DNA of 23,225 bases. Source: Ramicandelaber brevisporus (Eukaryota > Kickxellomycota > Ramicandelaberales > Ramicandelaberaceae). Numbering within the stretch: position 1 is the first letter of the stretch; each line of letters starts with the position of its first letter. The notes below the pieces were generated by a model. It was not told the origin of the DNA. It did not search any database and was given only the letters and a program-made list of their open reading frames with translations. The stretch is taken from assembly GCA_025201865.1 (NCBI GenBank), contig MU602946.1, positions 7,983 through 31,207 of the forward strand, in the 5' to 3' direction. A program made the position numbers and the translations under genes. This document shows positions 1-9,400 of the stretch, in pieces.

Positions 1-1
1 C

Positions 2-73
2 AACCTCAACGCCATCAGCGGCATCCCGGACAGCGCCACGCCAAACATCCTAGTCAACAACGGCTCCAGCTAA
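2..73 (+). CDS. C-terminal end of an unidentified protein (partial)
   Basis: The frame beginning at base 2 is open for 23 codons and ends with TAA at 71-73. The tail reads NLNAISGIPDSATPNILVNN and then GSS. Almost every codon ends in G or C (21 of 23), which is the pattern of a real, strongly biased gene and not of chance reading. No domain can be recognised from so little. The rest of the gene lies to the left of the window. Its stop is about 100 bp before the stop of the leftward quinone reductase gene, so the two converge. Confidence 0.6.
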   Translation, partial: NLNAISGIPDSATPNILVNNGSS

Positions 74-175
74 TGTTAATTAAGTCTCTATCCTTTGCAA
101 TTAGTCCTCCCAGTTTTCTTTCGCCCCTCTCCTCTATTCACTCTTAGTTGTTACTGTTTACAATGGTTGTTTTTT

Positions 176-1216
176 TCAGTTATCAAAAGTGATCACACAC
201 TTGCCGTGAGAGATGCCAGATTCCAAATCAGAGTGTGCCTGTGCAATTTCTTCCAGCTTGTATTGGCGGAAGATGGGGACCTTTAGCTGCCCTTTCTGCA
301 GGATGGTAATCAATTCTGTGGATAGGCTATCGAAACCACCTGGACGCATCAGATCGTGTGCAAGAACATAAAACTGCACGCGGTTGTTCTTTGCCGATAA
401 ACGCATGGTGTCAAGCGGTGGATTTGGCCCAGATGTAATACCGTACTGAATAAGAGTGCCATTCAAACCAAGAGCAGCGAGCGAAGCCTCGAATGCAGTA
501 GCGCCGACACCATCGTAAATCGCATCAACACCTTTACCGCCAGTTATCTCGTTGACACGCTTCACAAGTGGATGGTCTTCTGGCTTGCCGTTGAATGCAC
601 CGTGTGGAACAACAACGACCTCGTCAGCTCCAGCTTCCTTGACCACCTTGGCTTTGGCATCGCTCGAGGTGACACCAATCACACGAGCACCATGCACATT
701 CTTGGCAAGCTGGACCAGCGCCTGACCAATACCACCGCCAGCAGCCCACACAACAACAGTCTGACCAGACTTGACTTCATGCGCCTTGAACAGTGAAATC
801 GCGGTCAGCCCGATAACGAGAGACGAGCCAGCTGTCTCAAAAGAGATGTCATCGGGAAGTTTGGCGACATTGAAAGTGTTATCAATGCGCAGATACTCGC
901 CATATGTGCCTTGAGGATACGAGTTGTAAACGACACGCTCGCCTGGGATAAAAGATGGGTTGCGGCTTGCCACGACGACACCAGCAGCTTCAATGCCCAT
1001 GACGGTGCCGGATTCAGTTGGATATGGAAATTGGCCGATGCGGCGAAGAACATCGCCAAAGTTGATGCCGGAGACATGGTTGCGGACAATGATCCCGCCC
1101 TTGGCAAGAGACTCCGGCTGTGGAGCGGCTTGTTCAACGGCCTTGAGGACAGATGCTGGACCAGTTTTGATGAATGGCACAACCTTGTGCACAGCAGGAA
1201 TGATGAAGGAGGACAT
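176..1216 (-). CDS. Zeta-crystallin-type NAD(P)H:quinone oxidoreductase (MDR family)
   Basis: This 346-residue protein has the layout of a zinc-free medium-chain dehydrogenase/reductase of the quinone oxidoreductase group, the family of yeast Zta1 and bacterial Qor. Seen in order: an N-terminal GroES-like half with NFGDVLRRIGQFPYP (near residue 52) and MGIEAAGVVV, then the nucleotide-binding half with AAGGGIGQALVQLAK (the family's AAxGGVG pyridine-nucleotide loop, near residue 159). The GHE zinc signature and cysteine cluster of alcohol dehydrogenases are absent. Such enzymes use NADPH for one-electron reduction of quinones in the cytosol; some members also bind RNA. The length is usual for the family. 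The first ATG is at 1216, shortly after an AT-rich leader. It is divergent from the F-box gene. The exact substrate cannot be read from the sequence. Confidence 0.88.
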   Translation of the reverse strand: MSSFIIPAVHKVVPFIKTGPASVLKAVEQAAPQPESLAKGGIIVRNHVSGINFGDVLRRIGQFPYPTESGTVMGIEAAGVVVASRNPSFIPGERVVYNSYPQGTYGEYLRIDNTFNVAKLPDDISFETAGSSLVIGLTAISLFKAHEVKSGQTVVVWAAGGGIGQALVQLAKNVHGARVIGVTSSDAKAKVVKEAGADEVVVVPHGAFNGKPEDHPLVKRVNEITGGKGVDAIYDGVGATAFEASLAALGLNGTLIQYGITSGPNPPLDTMRLSAKNNRVQFYVLAHDLMRPGGFDSLSTELITILQKGQLKVPIFRQYKLEEIAQAHSDLESGISHGKCVITFDN

Positions 1217-1602
1217 GTGAGATGTGAAATACTATGAGATACTGTGCAATGCTTTGGTTGGAATAATGGAAGCCTTGATGCAGATGTAAAGAGCGTGAAA
1301 GATCCTTTATATGGCTCATCAGCGGGTCCGTTTGAATGTGTTGCTGCGAGAGAAGTATATAAGGTCAATTCGAGCGACCTGGCTGCCGAGCAGTTTCGGC
1401 TCCGATGTCTCGATTGTACACAGGCTCTCAACAACCAACTAATTGACCAACCAGCCAGCCAATTAACACGAAAACAAATGTCAGTGGCTCTGTTATCATC
1501 TAGTAGCTAACTGCATATTTTCTTGACACTACCAGAATCCTACACAGCTTTCTTCTTTTGACATTTTTTGCGAAAAAACAAACAAGCAAACAAGCAAACG
1601 CG
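1217..1602. promoter_or_regulatory. Shared divergent spacer of quinone reductase and F-box genes
   Basis: This spacer holds both 5' flanks. A TATA-like TATATAA lies at 1356-1362, about 140 bp from the leftward start and about 240 bp from the rightward one, so it could serve either. The right part is rich in short CAA/CCAAC and CAAGCAAA repeats, typical of an unstructured leader. I see no RNA gene. Longer open frames crossing this stretch are antisense shadows without family features. The regulatory role is inferred only from position. Confidence 0.4.
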
Positions 1603-3147
1603 ATGACCACTCTCTCCAAACTGCCGAACGACATCTTCTGGCTCATCTGCCACTATATCAGCCAGGCTGACGCTGCTCGCCTGGCGCGTGTGTCCCGCCG
1701 TCTCTACGATGTCTTTATCGAGCGTGCGTGGTGGCAGATTCCGGACAAGCTTCTCGAGAAGGATCAAGCACTGGCTCGTGAACTCGTCTTAAAGTACGAC
1801 AAGTATGTCCATATCATCAATGCAACTGATGTTATGAACACGGTTGTCCCAGAGGCATATTGGCCACGCTTCTTTCCTAAAGTGCGCCGTTTGATAGTTG
1901 GTAATCAGAGTGGTCAGCAAGGCAGGCAGCAAGGCTCCAATGTCATTCCACTCCCGCTCCAAAGTCTGTTATCAGAACATCGCCTTGCTCAGTTTCCAGC
2001 ACTGGGTCGCATTGATGTGCATTACTCAGCTCTGAGCTCGATTAGCATTGCGTCGACCGTTAACAAACTCAAGTCTATCCGCACACTGGCGATAATGCTC
2101 AACTTTGATGGTGGATCAGGTCGAGTTGTTCAAGGAATCCGCAACGAGCTGGACAGCACCAAGAAGCTCGTCCTGGATGTGACCGTGTCACAGCACCTTG
2201 ATGGTATCACAGCAACGGCGTTCCGAGACTTGGCACCACATATCGAGTCCCTTGATGTTACTGGGTCTGCCTATCACAACTGCACACACACAACCAATGA
2301 CCAGTTGTTTATGAACGATGGCAAGCCGGTGGCTTTCCCGCAGCTAAAGCGGCTGTCAGTGTTCCTGGGACCAGCGCCAAATGCAGGTGATCCAATCTAT
2401 GTACCCAGTCCATCAGTTATGCCAGAGCTGGTTGGGCTGACTGTCAAGGCACGCAGCTGTAATACTTACAATCACGAGTGTAGAAACACCGAGACAGTAA
2501 TGACAGCGCTCTTTCAGCCAGTCTGGAAGAAACTCCAGAAACTCCAACTTTCTTCAGTTGAGGAGAGTCTTTCTCTTGAAGCACTCGTCAAATCTGTGCC
2601 GAATGCAACTGATATGAATCTCGCCTACAAATTCCCCATCATCCCCAGCACTCCCGATCCAAAATACTGCTATCGTTGTGAACAATTCACGCAACCGCCG
2701 CCACCTCCACCACCACCACCAATTAACCCGTGTGACATATTTATTCTCATTGCAAAGCTTCCACGTCTGATTGATCTCAGCATCAAAACTCGTGGAATTC
2801 GCGCAGTCTGCACTCCGTCATTCAACTTTAACAGCAAATGCTACAGCTACATCGATAATGGTAACAGTAACGCAAACTTATTGGCAAACTCTCGTATCAT
2901 GCGCGTCTCTTTAACTGGATTTGAGTACATGACAAGCACGGCATTTGCAGTCATTTTCAGCTTGCCAGCAGTCCTCAATGTGTATTTAAAGGGTTCATTC
3001 CAGAATTTATCTGACATTCGTGATATCACTAGCAGCATGCGCAGTGTTGCCAAGGCCACAAAGATTGACACTGGCAGGTCATCACAACCCGAGATGACGA
3101 ACATTGTTAATGCGATGTGTCCGTTAGGGTCAACTCTAGTGTGCTAA
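1603..3147 (+). CDS. F-box protein with probable leucine-rich-repeat-like body
   Basis: This 514-residue protein begins with an F-box: LPNDIFWLICHYI, followed by LARVSRRLYDVFIERAWW, within residues 5-45. The F-box binds Skp1 and makes the protein a candidate substrate receptor of an SCF ubiquitin ligase. The rest has repeated leucine-spaced segments (for example LRRLIV-, LKRLSVFL-, LQKLQLSS- and LIDLSIKT-type strands) like irregular leucine-rich repeats. A run of nine prolines lies near residue 370, before a cysteine-containing loop. The frame is open from an ATG at 1558, but I chose 1603 because the F-box normally sits at the very N-terminus and the 15 extra residues come from a CAAGCAAA-repeat leader. 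The substrate is unknown. Its 3' end is 74 bp from that of the convergent GH72 gene. Confidence 0.82.
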   Translation: MTTLSKLPNDIFWLICHYISQADAARLARVSRRLYDVFIERAWWQIPDKLLEKDQALARELVLKYDKYVHIINATDVMNTVVPEAYWPRFFPKVRRLIVGNQSGQQGRQQGSNVIPLPLQSLLSEHRLAQFPALGRIDVHYSALSSISIASTVNKLKSIRTLAIMLNFDGGSGRVVQGIRNELDSTKKLVLDVTVSQHLDGITATAFRDLAPHIESLDVTGSAYHNCTHTTNDQLFMNDGKPVAFPQLKRLSVFLGPAPNAGDPIYVPSPSVMPELVGLTVKARSCNTYNHECRNTETVMTALFQPVWKKLQKLQLSSVEESLSLEALVKSVPNATDMNLAYKFPIIPSTPDPKYCYRCEQFTQPPPPPPPPPINPCDIFILIAKLPRLIDLSIKTRGIRAVCTPSFNFNSKCYSYIDNGNSNANLLANSRIMRVSLTGFEYMTSTAFAVIFSLPAVLNVYLKGSFQNLSDIRDITSSMRSVAKATKIDTGRSSQPEMTNIVNAMCPLGSTLVC

Positions 3148-3221
3148 CTTTCCCAATCTTTAAATTAACTATTTAAGAACAGAACATTAGAATGGAGTGA
3201 AAGGAAGGTCATTTAACTCAT

Positions 3222-4997
3222 TTAACTCAAGATTACAAACATTATGAAAATGGCAATACCGAGCGAGATGATTGGGCTGTGTAATAGAGAATCACTCAAG
3301 CTGATAGAATCGCTGGAATCAGCACCATCATCTACGCCGCCGCCGTTACCACCAGAGCTGCCTTTGCCAGGGAGCCGACCTTTGCCGTTCGCCTTTGTGC
3401 CATTCTTGCTGCCAGCACCACCTTTGAACCGCATTGGATCTGCCATCAAATCATCCAATGAAATCGCACCGCTACCATCGTCATCTGCCGAGCCCGCAGA
3501 ATCCATCATGTCAGCACAGCTTGAATCGTCCACCAAATCGGCCGACTCGGACAACTTTGCAAATCCTTCAAAATCACACGCACTGCGATCACGACCCATC
3601 TTTTGGAAGTACGCATTCAGTGCCCAGCTTACCTTCTCGTGCTGTGAACAACCACTATAGCGACCGTACGTACCCTTTGGTGGATCTACTGCTATATCGC
3701 GGCATGAAATCTTGCCGCAAATCACATCAAGAACATTGGATGCTGCTGTTCCAAAGTCTTGAATCGACATTGACGGGTGTGTGGCTGGAGTTTGAGCAAT
3801 CTCACAATGAACAGACCGCATCATGCACTTGCAACCTGCGGCGCTTGGTCGAGATGGAAGCTTTGATGATGCGCGCCAGGTGTTGGTGACGGCTGGGCAT
3901 TCGCTGTCAGCAGAGTTGGACGGATTGTAGTCAGCCATCTTGACACCGGTGAATGAGCCGGAGCCAGTTGCGCTGGAGAGCTGGTTCTTGAAGTTGTGGT
4001 AGTCAGCACGCGGCGAAGCATCTGTGGCCGACTTGATGTCAACCAGACCATAGTCGTTCTCCTCTTGAGTGTACTGATAAACCACACCACCCGAAATGAC
4101 ATCCGCCATTGGCGACGTGTAAATTGCACCAACCTCCGGGAACGTGCGCGGCCGCACAGCGTTGCAGCCGTACTCACTCAAGAACACTGGCACATTAAAG
4201 TCTGTGAAGTTGCGCACGACTGTCGAATATCCCGATGTCTCGTAGTTACTGCCATCGCCACACCACTGGTACAAATTGACTCCAAAGAAGTCCGCCTGCT
4301 CTTGCTTGTCGCCACAGTTGAAGTAATGCGCGAGCTGCATGCGAATATCAGGATCGTCGTTTGATGCATAACCCACTGGAATCTGGCGGTCTTTGCCCAT
4401 TGTGCGAACATATGCCTTTGTATCGCGCAGCAGAGCTTTCACCATGGCCGATGCTGGAGATGTCGCGGCGTCATTTGATACTTCGTTACCTGCAATGAAC
4501 CCAAGCATGTTTGGATACTTGGCAAATGCCTGCACCTTGTACTTGTAGTACGCCAGCAAGTCGGCAGTGTAATCGGGCTGTTTGCGGTTGACACTGAATG
4601 CTGGATCGGCCAAGTCGAGAAGGAGATAAATGCCGGCATCCTCAAGCATCTTCATGCAGGCGTCGTGGTTGTTGCGAGGGTCGGTTTGGTAAACGCGAAT
4701 AGCGTTCAGTCCGAGATCCTTGAAGCGAGCGACATCACGGCGGCAGGTTGTGGAGTCGGAAAGTGGATCGGTGCCTGATTTGGATGGCTGGTACGCAGCA
4801 CCACGGATGAGGAACTGGTCGCCAGTGGCAGAGTTGAAGAACTTGCTGCCTTTAACAACAATTGGATCGAGTGCAGAGAGAAGTAACACAAAATGACAAC
4901 TGAAAACCAGAGTGACTGCCAGCATCCAGTGAGAACGCATCATCATCGTCATCATCGTTGTCGGCATCATCATCATCACCCTCGACCTCGTTTGCAT
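3222..4997 (-). CDS. GH72 beta-1,3-glucanosyltransferase with X8/CBM43 domain, GPI-anchored
   Basis: This is a Gas/Gel/Phr-family enzyme that elongates wall beta-1,3-glucan by cutting one chain and joining it to another. In the 591-residue frame the order is: signal peptide (MLAVTLVFSCHFVLLLSA), the GH72 domain (about 43-345) with acid/base Glu172 in GNEVSN and nucleophile Glu275 in SEYGCN, a linker, and a cysteine-rich X8 domain (about 384-495, with CMMRSVHC, CGKISC and YGRYSGC). A Ser/Gly-rich region follows, then a hydrophobic tail (IISLGIAIFIMFVIL) typical of a GPI signal. The two glutamates are 103 residues apart, close to the family's usual spacing. Several in-frame ATGs lie in a CAT repeat; initiation at 4946, 4943 or 4940 would put the signal peptide nearer the start and is at least as likely as 4997. 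It acts at the plasma membrane and wall. Confidence 0.93.
   Translation of the reverse strand: MQTRSRVMMMMPTTMMTMMMRSHWMLAVTLVFSCHFVLLLSALDPIVVKGSKFFNSATGDQFLIRGAAYQPSKSGTDPLSDSTTCRRDVARFKDLGLNAIRVYQTDPRNNHDACMKMLEDAGIYLLLDLADPAFSVNRKQPDYTADLLAYYKYKVQAFAKYPNMLGFIAGNEVSNDAATSPASAMVKALLRDTKAYVRTMGKDRQIPVGYASNDDPDIRMQLAHYFNCGDKQEQADFFGVNLYQWCGDGSNYETSGYSTVVRNFTDFNVPVFLSEYGCNAVRPRTFPEVGAIYTSPMADVISGGVVYQYTQEENDYGLVDIKSATDASPRADYHNFKNQLSSATGSGSFTGVKMADYNPSNSADSECPAVTNTWRASSKLPSRPSAAGCKCMMRSVHCEIAQTPATHPSMSIQDFGTAASNVLDVICGKISCRDIAVDPPKGTYGRYSGCSQHEKVSWALNAYFQKMGRDRSACDFEGFAKLSESADLVDDSSCADMMDSAGSADDDGSGAISLDDLMADPMRFKGGAGSKNGTKANGKGRLPGKGSSGGNGGGVDDGADSSDSISLSDSLLHSPIISLGIAIFIMFVILS
4940..4982. 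repeat. CAT-rich microsatellite over the GH72 start region
   Basis: Interrupted CAT repeats (with CGT and CAC variants) on the plus strand become runs of ATG on the coding strand. They give MMMM, MM and MMM in the predicted N-terminus. The repeat supplies several nearly equivalent in-frame start codons just before the signal peptide. Confidence 0.75.
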
Positions 4998-5188
4998 GAA
5001 TGTAAACTAAACAACAAGTAAATGGAACTATGCGTGTCAAGAAGAATAGTTTTGGGGGGAAACAGCTGGGCAGGCAGAAAGAAGATGGAGAAAACGACAG
5101 AAGCAGGCAGAAGAGTGACTTTTTTGTTAGGTGAAGGAAGATAGATGAACGTGGTGCCAAGATTTCGAGGAGGAGGAATTTCAGGAGG

Positions 5189-6370
5189 TTATAACCAAAA
5201 CAAAACAATCATTAAAGCCAAATTACGCAAGGAAACGCTGCTCTGTGTGGGCTGCACAGAGTGCCCACTGGTGGTGACAGATGACAGTGGAGTCACTCTG
5301 ACAACACTGGCTGTTTGTTTTGGCAAGGAGGCGGTTGTGGTAGAGGTGGTGGGTAATCTGTTCATCGTGGTTGCAGTATCCAATGCCGAAGATGCTGATG
5401 ACGATGGTAACGACGACAACGACGATGACGATGGTGATAATGCTAAATTTGTTGATGATCGTGCCTGAATGGCTGATAGTCTACCAAGCACTGTTAGCCG
5501 CGATGCGTCGATCCCAGTCACCTCTGATATCCACGGAATCATTGCCTTTACATTGACCCAATAGGATGTGATGTTCGATCCACCGCATTTGACAGGAAAC
5601 CCATCTGGCGCCGAGTCGAAGCTAACGATTCCCGTCAGTGCATATCCGTGTCCATCACTCTCTCCAGAGATCTCGCCAAGTTCAGCAACACGGCTTACCA
5701 ATGGCCCACCAGAGTCTCCAAAGCAAGTGTCTCTACCTGGCGTTTGTCCTGTGCAGAACAGTGCACCATTTGCTCGCCTAAACATTGGGTATGCTTCGCT
5801 GCATAGCGCATCTGGTAGTTTGACTATGTCGACTTGCATCAGTGCATCTGACCCAGCGCTGGCTTCTTCGTTAGTTTTGCCAAATCCAACAGTCTTTAAA
5901 ACGCCGTAGTCTTGGTGAGAAGCGTCATCGATTGGGATGGGCTGGATATTTCGAGTGAAATTGACAGATGTGGCAAGCTCAACTAACGCAAAGTCGTACA
6001 TAACTGTATGCACGTCGTATCGCGGATGTATGGCAATCGATGCCGCTGGAATTGTAAATGCCCCATCGTCAAAGTCTTGGCTATGAGAAGATCCGAGCGT
6101 GATTGTGAGCGATGATGCTGGTGAGATTGGTTGTGGACCGAGAGTCGTGGAGTTGACGGTGACGCAGTGTGCAGCTGTTGCTATCCAGTTCGAAGATATC
6201 AGCGAGGCGCCGCACTGTGGATCGCCATTGTGTCGAATGTGCGCAAAGAACGGATACGCACCAGAGTGAGCAGCTGTTCCGCCAATGATCCTAGGCTGCT
6301 GAGCGACTGCCGCTGTAACACACAACGCACATATCACAACCAGTGCAGAGTCGATTGCTGCAAGTAGCAT
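5189..6370 (-). CDS. Secreted trypsin-like serine protease (S1A) with GPI-like C-terminus
   Basis: From the chosen start the protein has 393 residues. It has a signal peptide (MLLAAIDSALVVICALCVTAAVA), a very short propeptide ending in Arg27, and the mature N-terminus IIGG at residue 28. The catalytic triad is visible: His68 in TAAHC, Asp126 in YDFAL and Ser220 in GDSGGP. Asp214, six residues before the serine, sits at the trypsin S1 position and predicts cleavage after Arg/Lys. After the protease domain comes a long Ser/Thr/Ala-rich stretch and a hydrophobic end (LALMIVLFWL) resembling a GPI signal. The frame is open up to 6499, but that would overlap the next gene and bury the signal peptide, so the ATG at 6370 is preferred. 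It lies in the same direction as, and just upstream of, the GH72 gene. The substrate is unknown. Confidence 0.88.
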   Translation of the reverse strand: MLLAAIDSALVVICALCVTAAVAQQPRIIGGTAAHSGAYPFFAHIRHNGDPQCGASLISSNWIATAAHCVTVNSTTLGPQPISPASSLTITLGSSHSQDFDDGAFTIPAASIAIHPRYDVHTVMYDFALVELATSVNFTRNIQPIPIDDASHQDYGVLKTVGFGKTNEEASAGSDALMQVDIVKLPDALCSEAYPMFRRANGALFCTGQTPGRDTCFGDSGGPLVSRVAELGEISGESDGHGYALTGIVSFDSAPDGFPVKCGGSNITSYWVNVKAMIPWISEVTGIDASRLTVLGRLSAIQARSSTNLALSPSSSSLSSLPSSSASSALDTATTMNRLPTTSTTTASLPKQTASVVRVTPLSSVTTSGHSVQPTQSSVSLRNLALMIVLFWL

Positions 6371-6495
6371 GAGTAATAATGATGAAAAAGAAAATAGAAC
6401 GTGTTTAAAGGAGTTAATTCTAAAGGGTAAAAAGGATACCTTCACCTGGTGAATCAAACAAAAAAAAACATTAAGAAAGAGGGGGAGGGAGAGGA

Positions 6496-9400
6496 TCACA
6501 TGAAGAAAGTGTAGATGATAAAGAGGAGCAGGACGAGGATGGCAAAATTGACATATCTCGCCAGAATTCTGAAACGGAACAAGTGCTGACCAGGATACAG
6601 AATCTTTATGCGAGTTACGGCCTGCTGCTGGCGGTGGTGATGATGGTGGTGGTTGTAGTCATCGTCGTCATCTACTGCCTCAACCCAGGCATCGGTACCA
6701 AAGAGACTGTCATCGAGCTTCTGCAGGAGTGGACCAAGCCATGGAACCTCGTCATCGCGGCGAATATAGCGACCACGATCACCCAGAATCGGGATCGGAG
6801 TGGTTGTATCGAGCTGGTCAAATTTGCGGAAACCATCTTTGACTTGCGAAATAGACTCGTTGGCGATATGGGTTGGATCGCGCTTACTCATGTCTGGCTG
6901 CCAAATGAGATCAGCTGGCGACTTACCCTGGGTCTCGCGCGCAATCAGAATCTCACATTCGCGAATGATAGGCGCAATGAGAAGTCTGACCTTTTCAGTA
7001 CCGGCGGCAGTCTCAAGATCAGAGCTAATGCTGTTGAATCGAGCATTCGTCGCGCCAAACGCAACACGGACATTGGAATGCCACAGATCAAGCACCGAGA
7101 TGTTGTCATTGATCGTCTTGGCGAATGCGTCGAATACTGCAATCAAGTCTCGCTCCATATTCAGACCGTGGTCAGCCGAGGGAACGTGAGAAGCTCCAAA
7201 CAGAGTCTCCCACAGCCACTTGGCGAGTCCACCAGCTTGTTCCTGGCGCTTGGCAGCAGCAGCGGCAGCATTCTCTTTGCGGCTCGTCTCAACATCAACT
7301 TTGAAGGAGTTAACCTTCGCCAATAGCTCACGCAATGCTTGCGCAGTCAAGGCAAACTCGCGCAGTATTGGCGCCACAAAAGCCTCCTTCTCCACCATGG
7401 ACAATCCTCCGTGAGCCAGAGACTCCCACCAACCCTTCGATTTCAGCAGAGCTACACGATGATCAACGTGGCTAGAGCTGGATGGCCAAGCGAATGCCAT
7501 AGCGTCAGTGGGCTGATTTCCCTCAACAAGGCTGTCGTAACGCAGCAAAATGTGGCGAAGGTTTGATGCCAATGTTTGGCGATCAATGATCACGTAAATA
7601 GACGAGAACCAGGCAAGCTCTTCTGCAGAGAGATCATCGACATCGGCTGGAGCTTGGTTGTGCAGCTTCTGGTGGTTCAAGCTGAACTGATTCTGCTGTT
7701 GCCGGAGACGAGTTTCCTCCTCGTTATCAAATGCAGCCATCATCTGTGAGAGCTTTGTAACTGGCGTGCTAACTACACGATGCTGATACTGCTGATGCTG
7801 CTGATGCTGGTATAGAGACTCACTGTCTTCACCAAAATGCACATTGCGTGCAGGAGTTCCGCGATGGCGCAGCAGATTGTGGATCTGGCTGGGTCTGGCT
7901 GATTTGAGACTGCTGCGAGGAGAAAAGACATCTGCGTGATGACCTGGTGTGGCGGCAGCTGCAGTAGTAGTGGCAGCTGAGCGGAATGAGAATGGAGTTG
8001 ATGGTGGGAGCTGATGCCTCTTACTGTCGATAGATGTAGTTGATGATTGTTTCTGCGTTGGACGCTCCATTTCACTGCGGGCAGATGCATAGTTATTTGG
8101 ATCGAATGCATGCATCGCATCACAACTGAATGTGTTTACTGGCTGGCTGGAAAACACATATGCAACACCGCTGAGAGCTGCAAGCACACTTTCAGACACG
8201 AGTCCATCCAATGTGTTGTAAGGACCAGTTGGACGAGACACGGGAGTGATGTCTTCAGCGAGATGAACACCGCCTTGAGCAGTCAGACTGGAAAGGAGGA
8301 TGCGCAATAGTACACTGTAGAATGCAAAATTAGCCATTGTATACTTTGCCCACGGCAAGATGGGCACAAAAGTAGACAGAGTTCCACCAATCGAGGCATG
8401 GAGACGCCATTGACTCTGCATTAACTCATCCAGCTTTTCAACAATTGAGATTCGATGCATTTGCTGCAGATGTGGCTGATTGACAACCAACGGACACGTG
8501 ATGCCGACAATAGGCTCGGGCGAGATCCACGATATCCAAGTGTGAACAATTGACAACCACAGTCCAGAATCAACCAAGCGGGTGCTGTGAGATGATGAAG
8601 CAGATGGCTTCGGAATGACTTCGCTAAGAGCGATGCGCAGATAGCGATACATTGAATGAGCCAAACAATTGTATGCGGTGCTCTTGAGAGTGACGGTAAA
8701 CATTAACACTGAGCCGATGGTTGGATTCACAGAGTCAGGCTGGAATGTGCGCAACAGAGATTCAATTTCAACTGGAGACTCTAGTGAGACACAGCATGCA
8801 CCAATTCGATCGGCAGAGATGAAGTGCTGAACTAGGGACAGAATGTGGTTGGTTGGAGCCAATAACAGATTTGAGGCAGCTGCAGATATTTTGGTAACTT
8901 TGACTGGCTTAATTAGCTGCTGATGATTAATTACATCTGATGAGCCAGGAACGGATGGATCCAGCTGGAGAATGGCAGCAGAGAATGAGGGAAGTGCAAT
9001 CCACAGGGATGACACCAGAGTGGCAAATGACTGAACGATACGAATGGCTGCATCACGTGATTCAATCAAGTCGGTTGCAATATTACGCGGGGCAGATACA
9101 TTAACAGCCGGAGCAAAATACATTAGCCATTTATTTAGTATGGATGAGTAATGCTGGGATGGAGTCAAACTGGCTGGGATCATGACTGGAATTGAACGTG
9201 CAGCTGATGACTGTGGAACTGAAATTGGACTCTCGTCTTTATGGCCATACAATGGAACACTAATAAAGCTAGCTATAAAATACTCCAGGCTATTCAGATT
9301 TAAAGCAGCCTCGTTACTTGAATCATGCTGAACAGAAAGAGACTGTGTGAATAGCTCTGGAAACTGATTAAATAGCTCTGGGGCAGATGATCTAATCACA

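Noticed and set aside
805-1434. 209-codon minus-strand frame overlapping the quinone reductase
   Set aside because: It is a shadow in another frame of a clear enzyme gene; its own translation has no family features.
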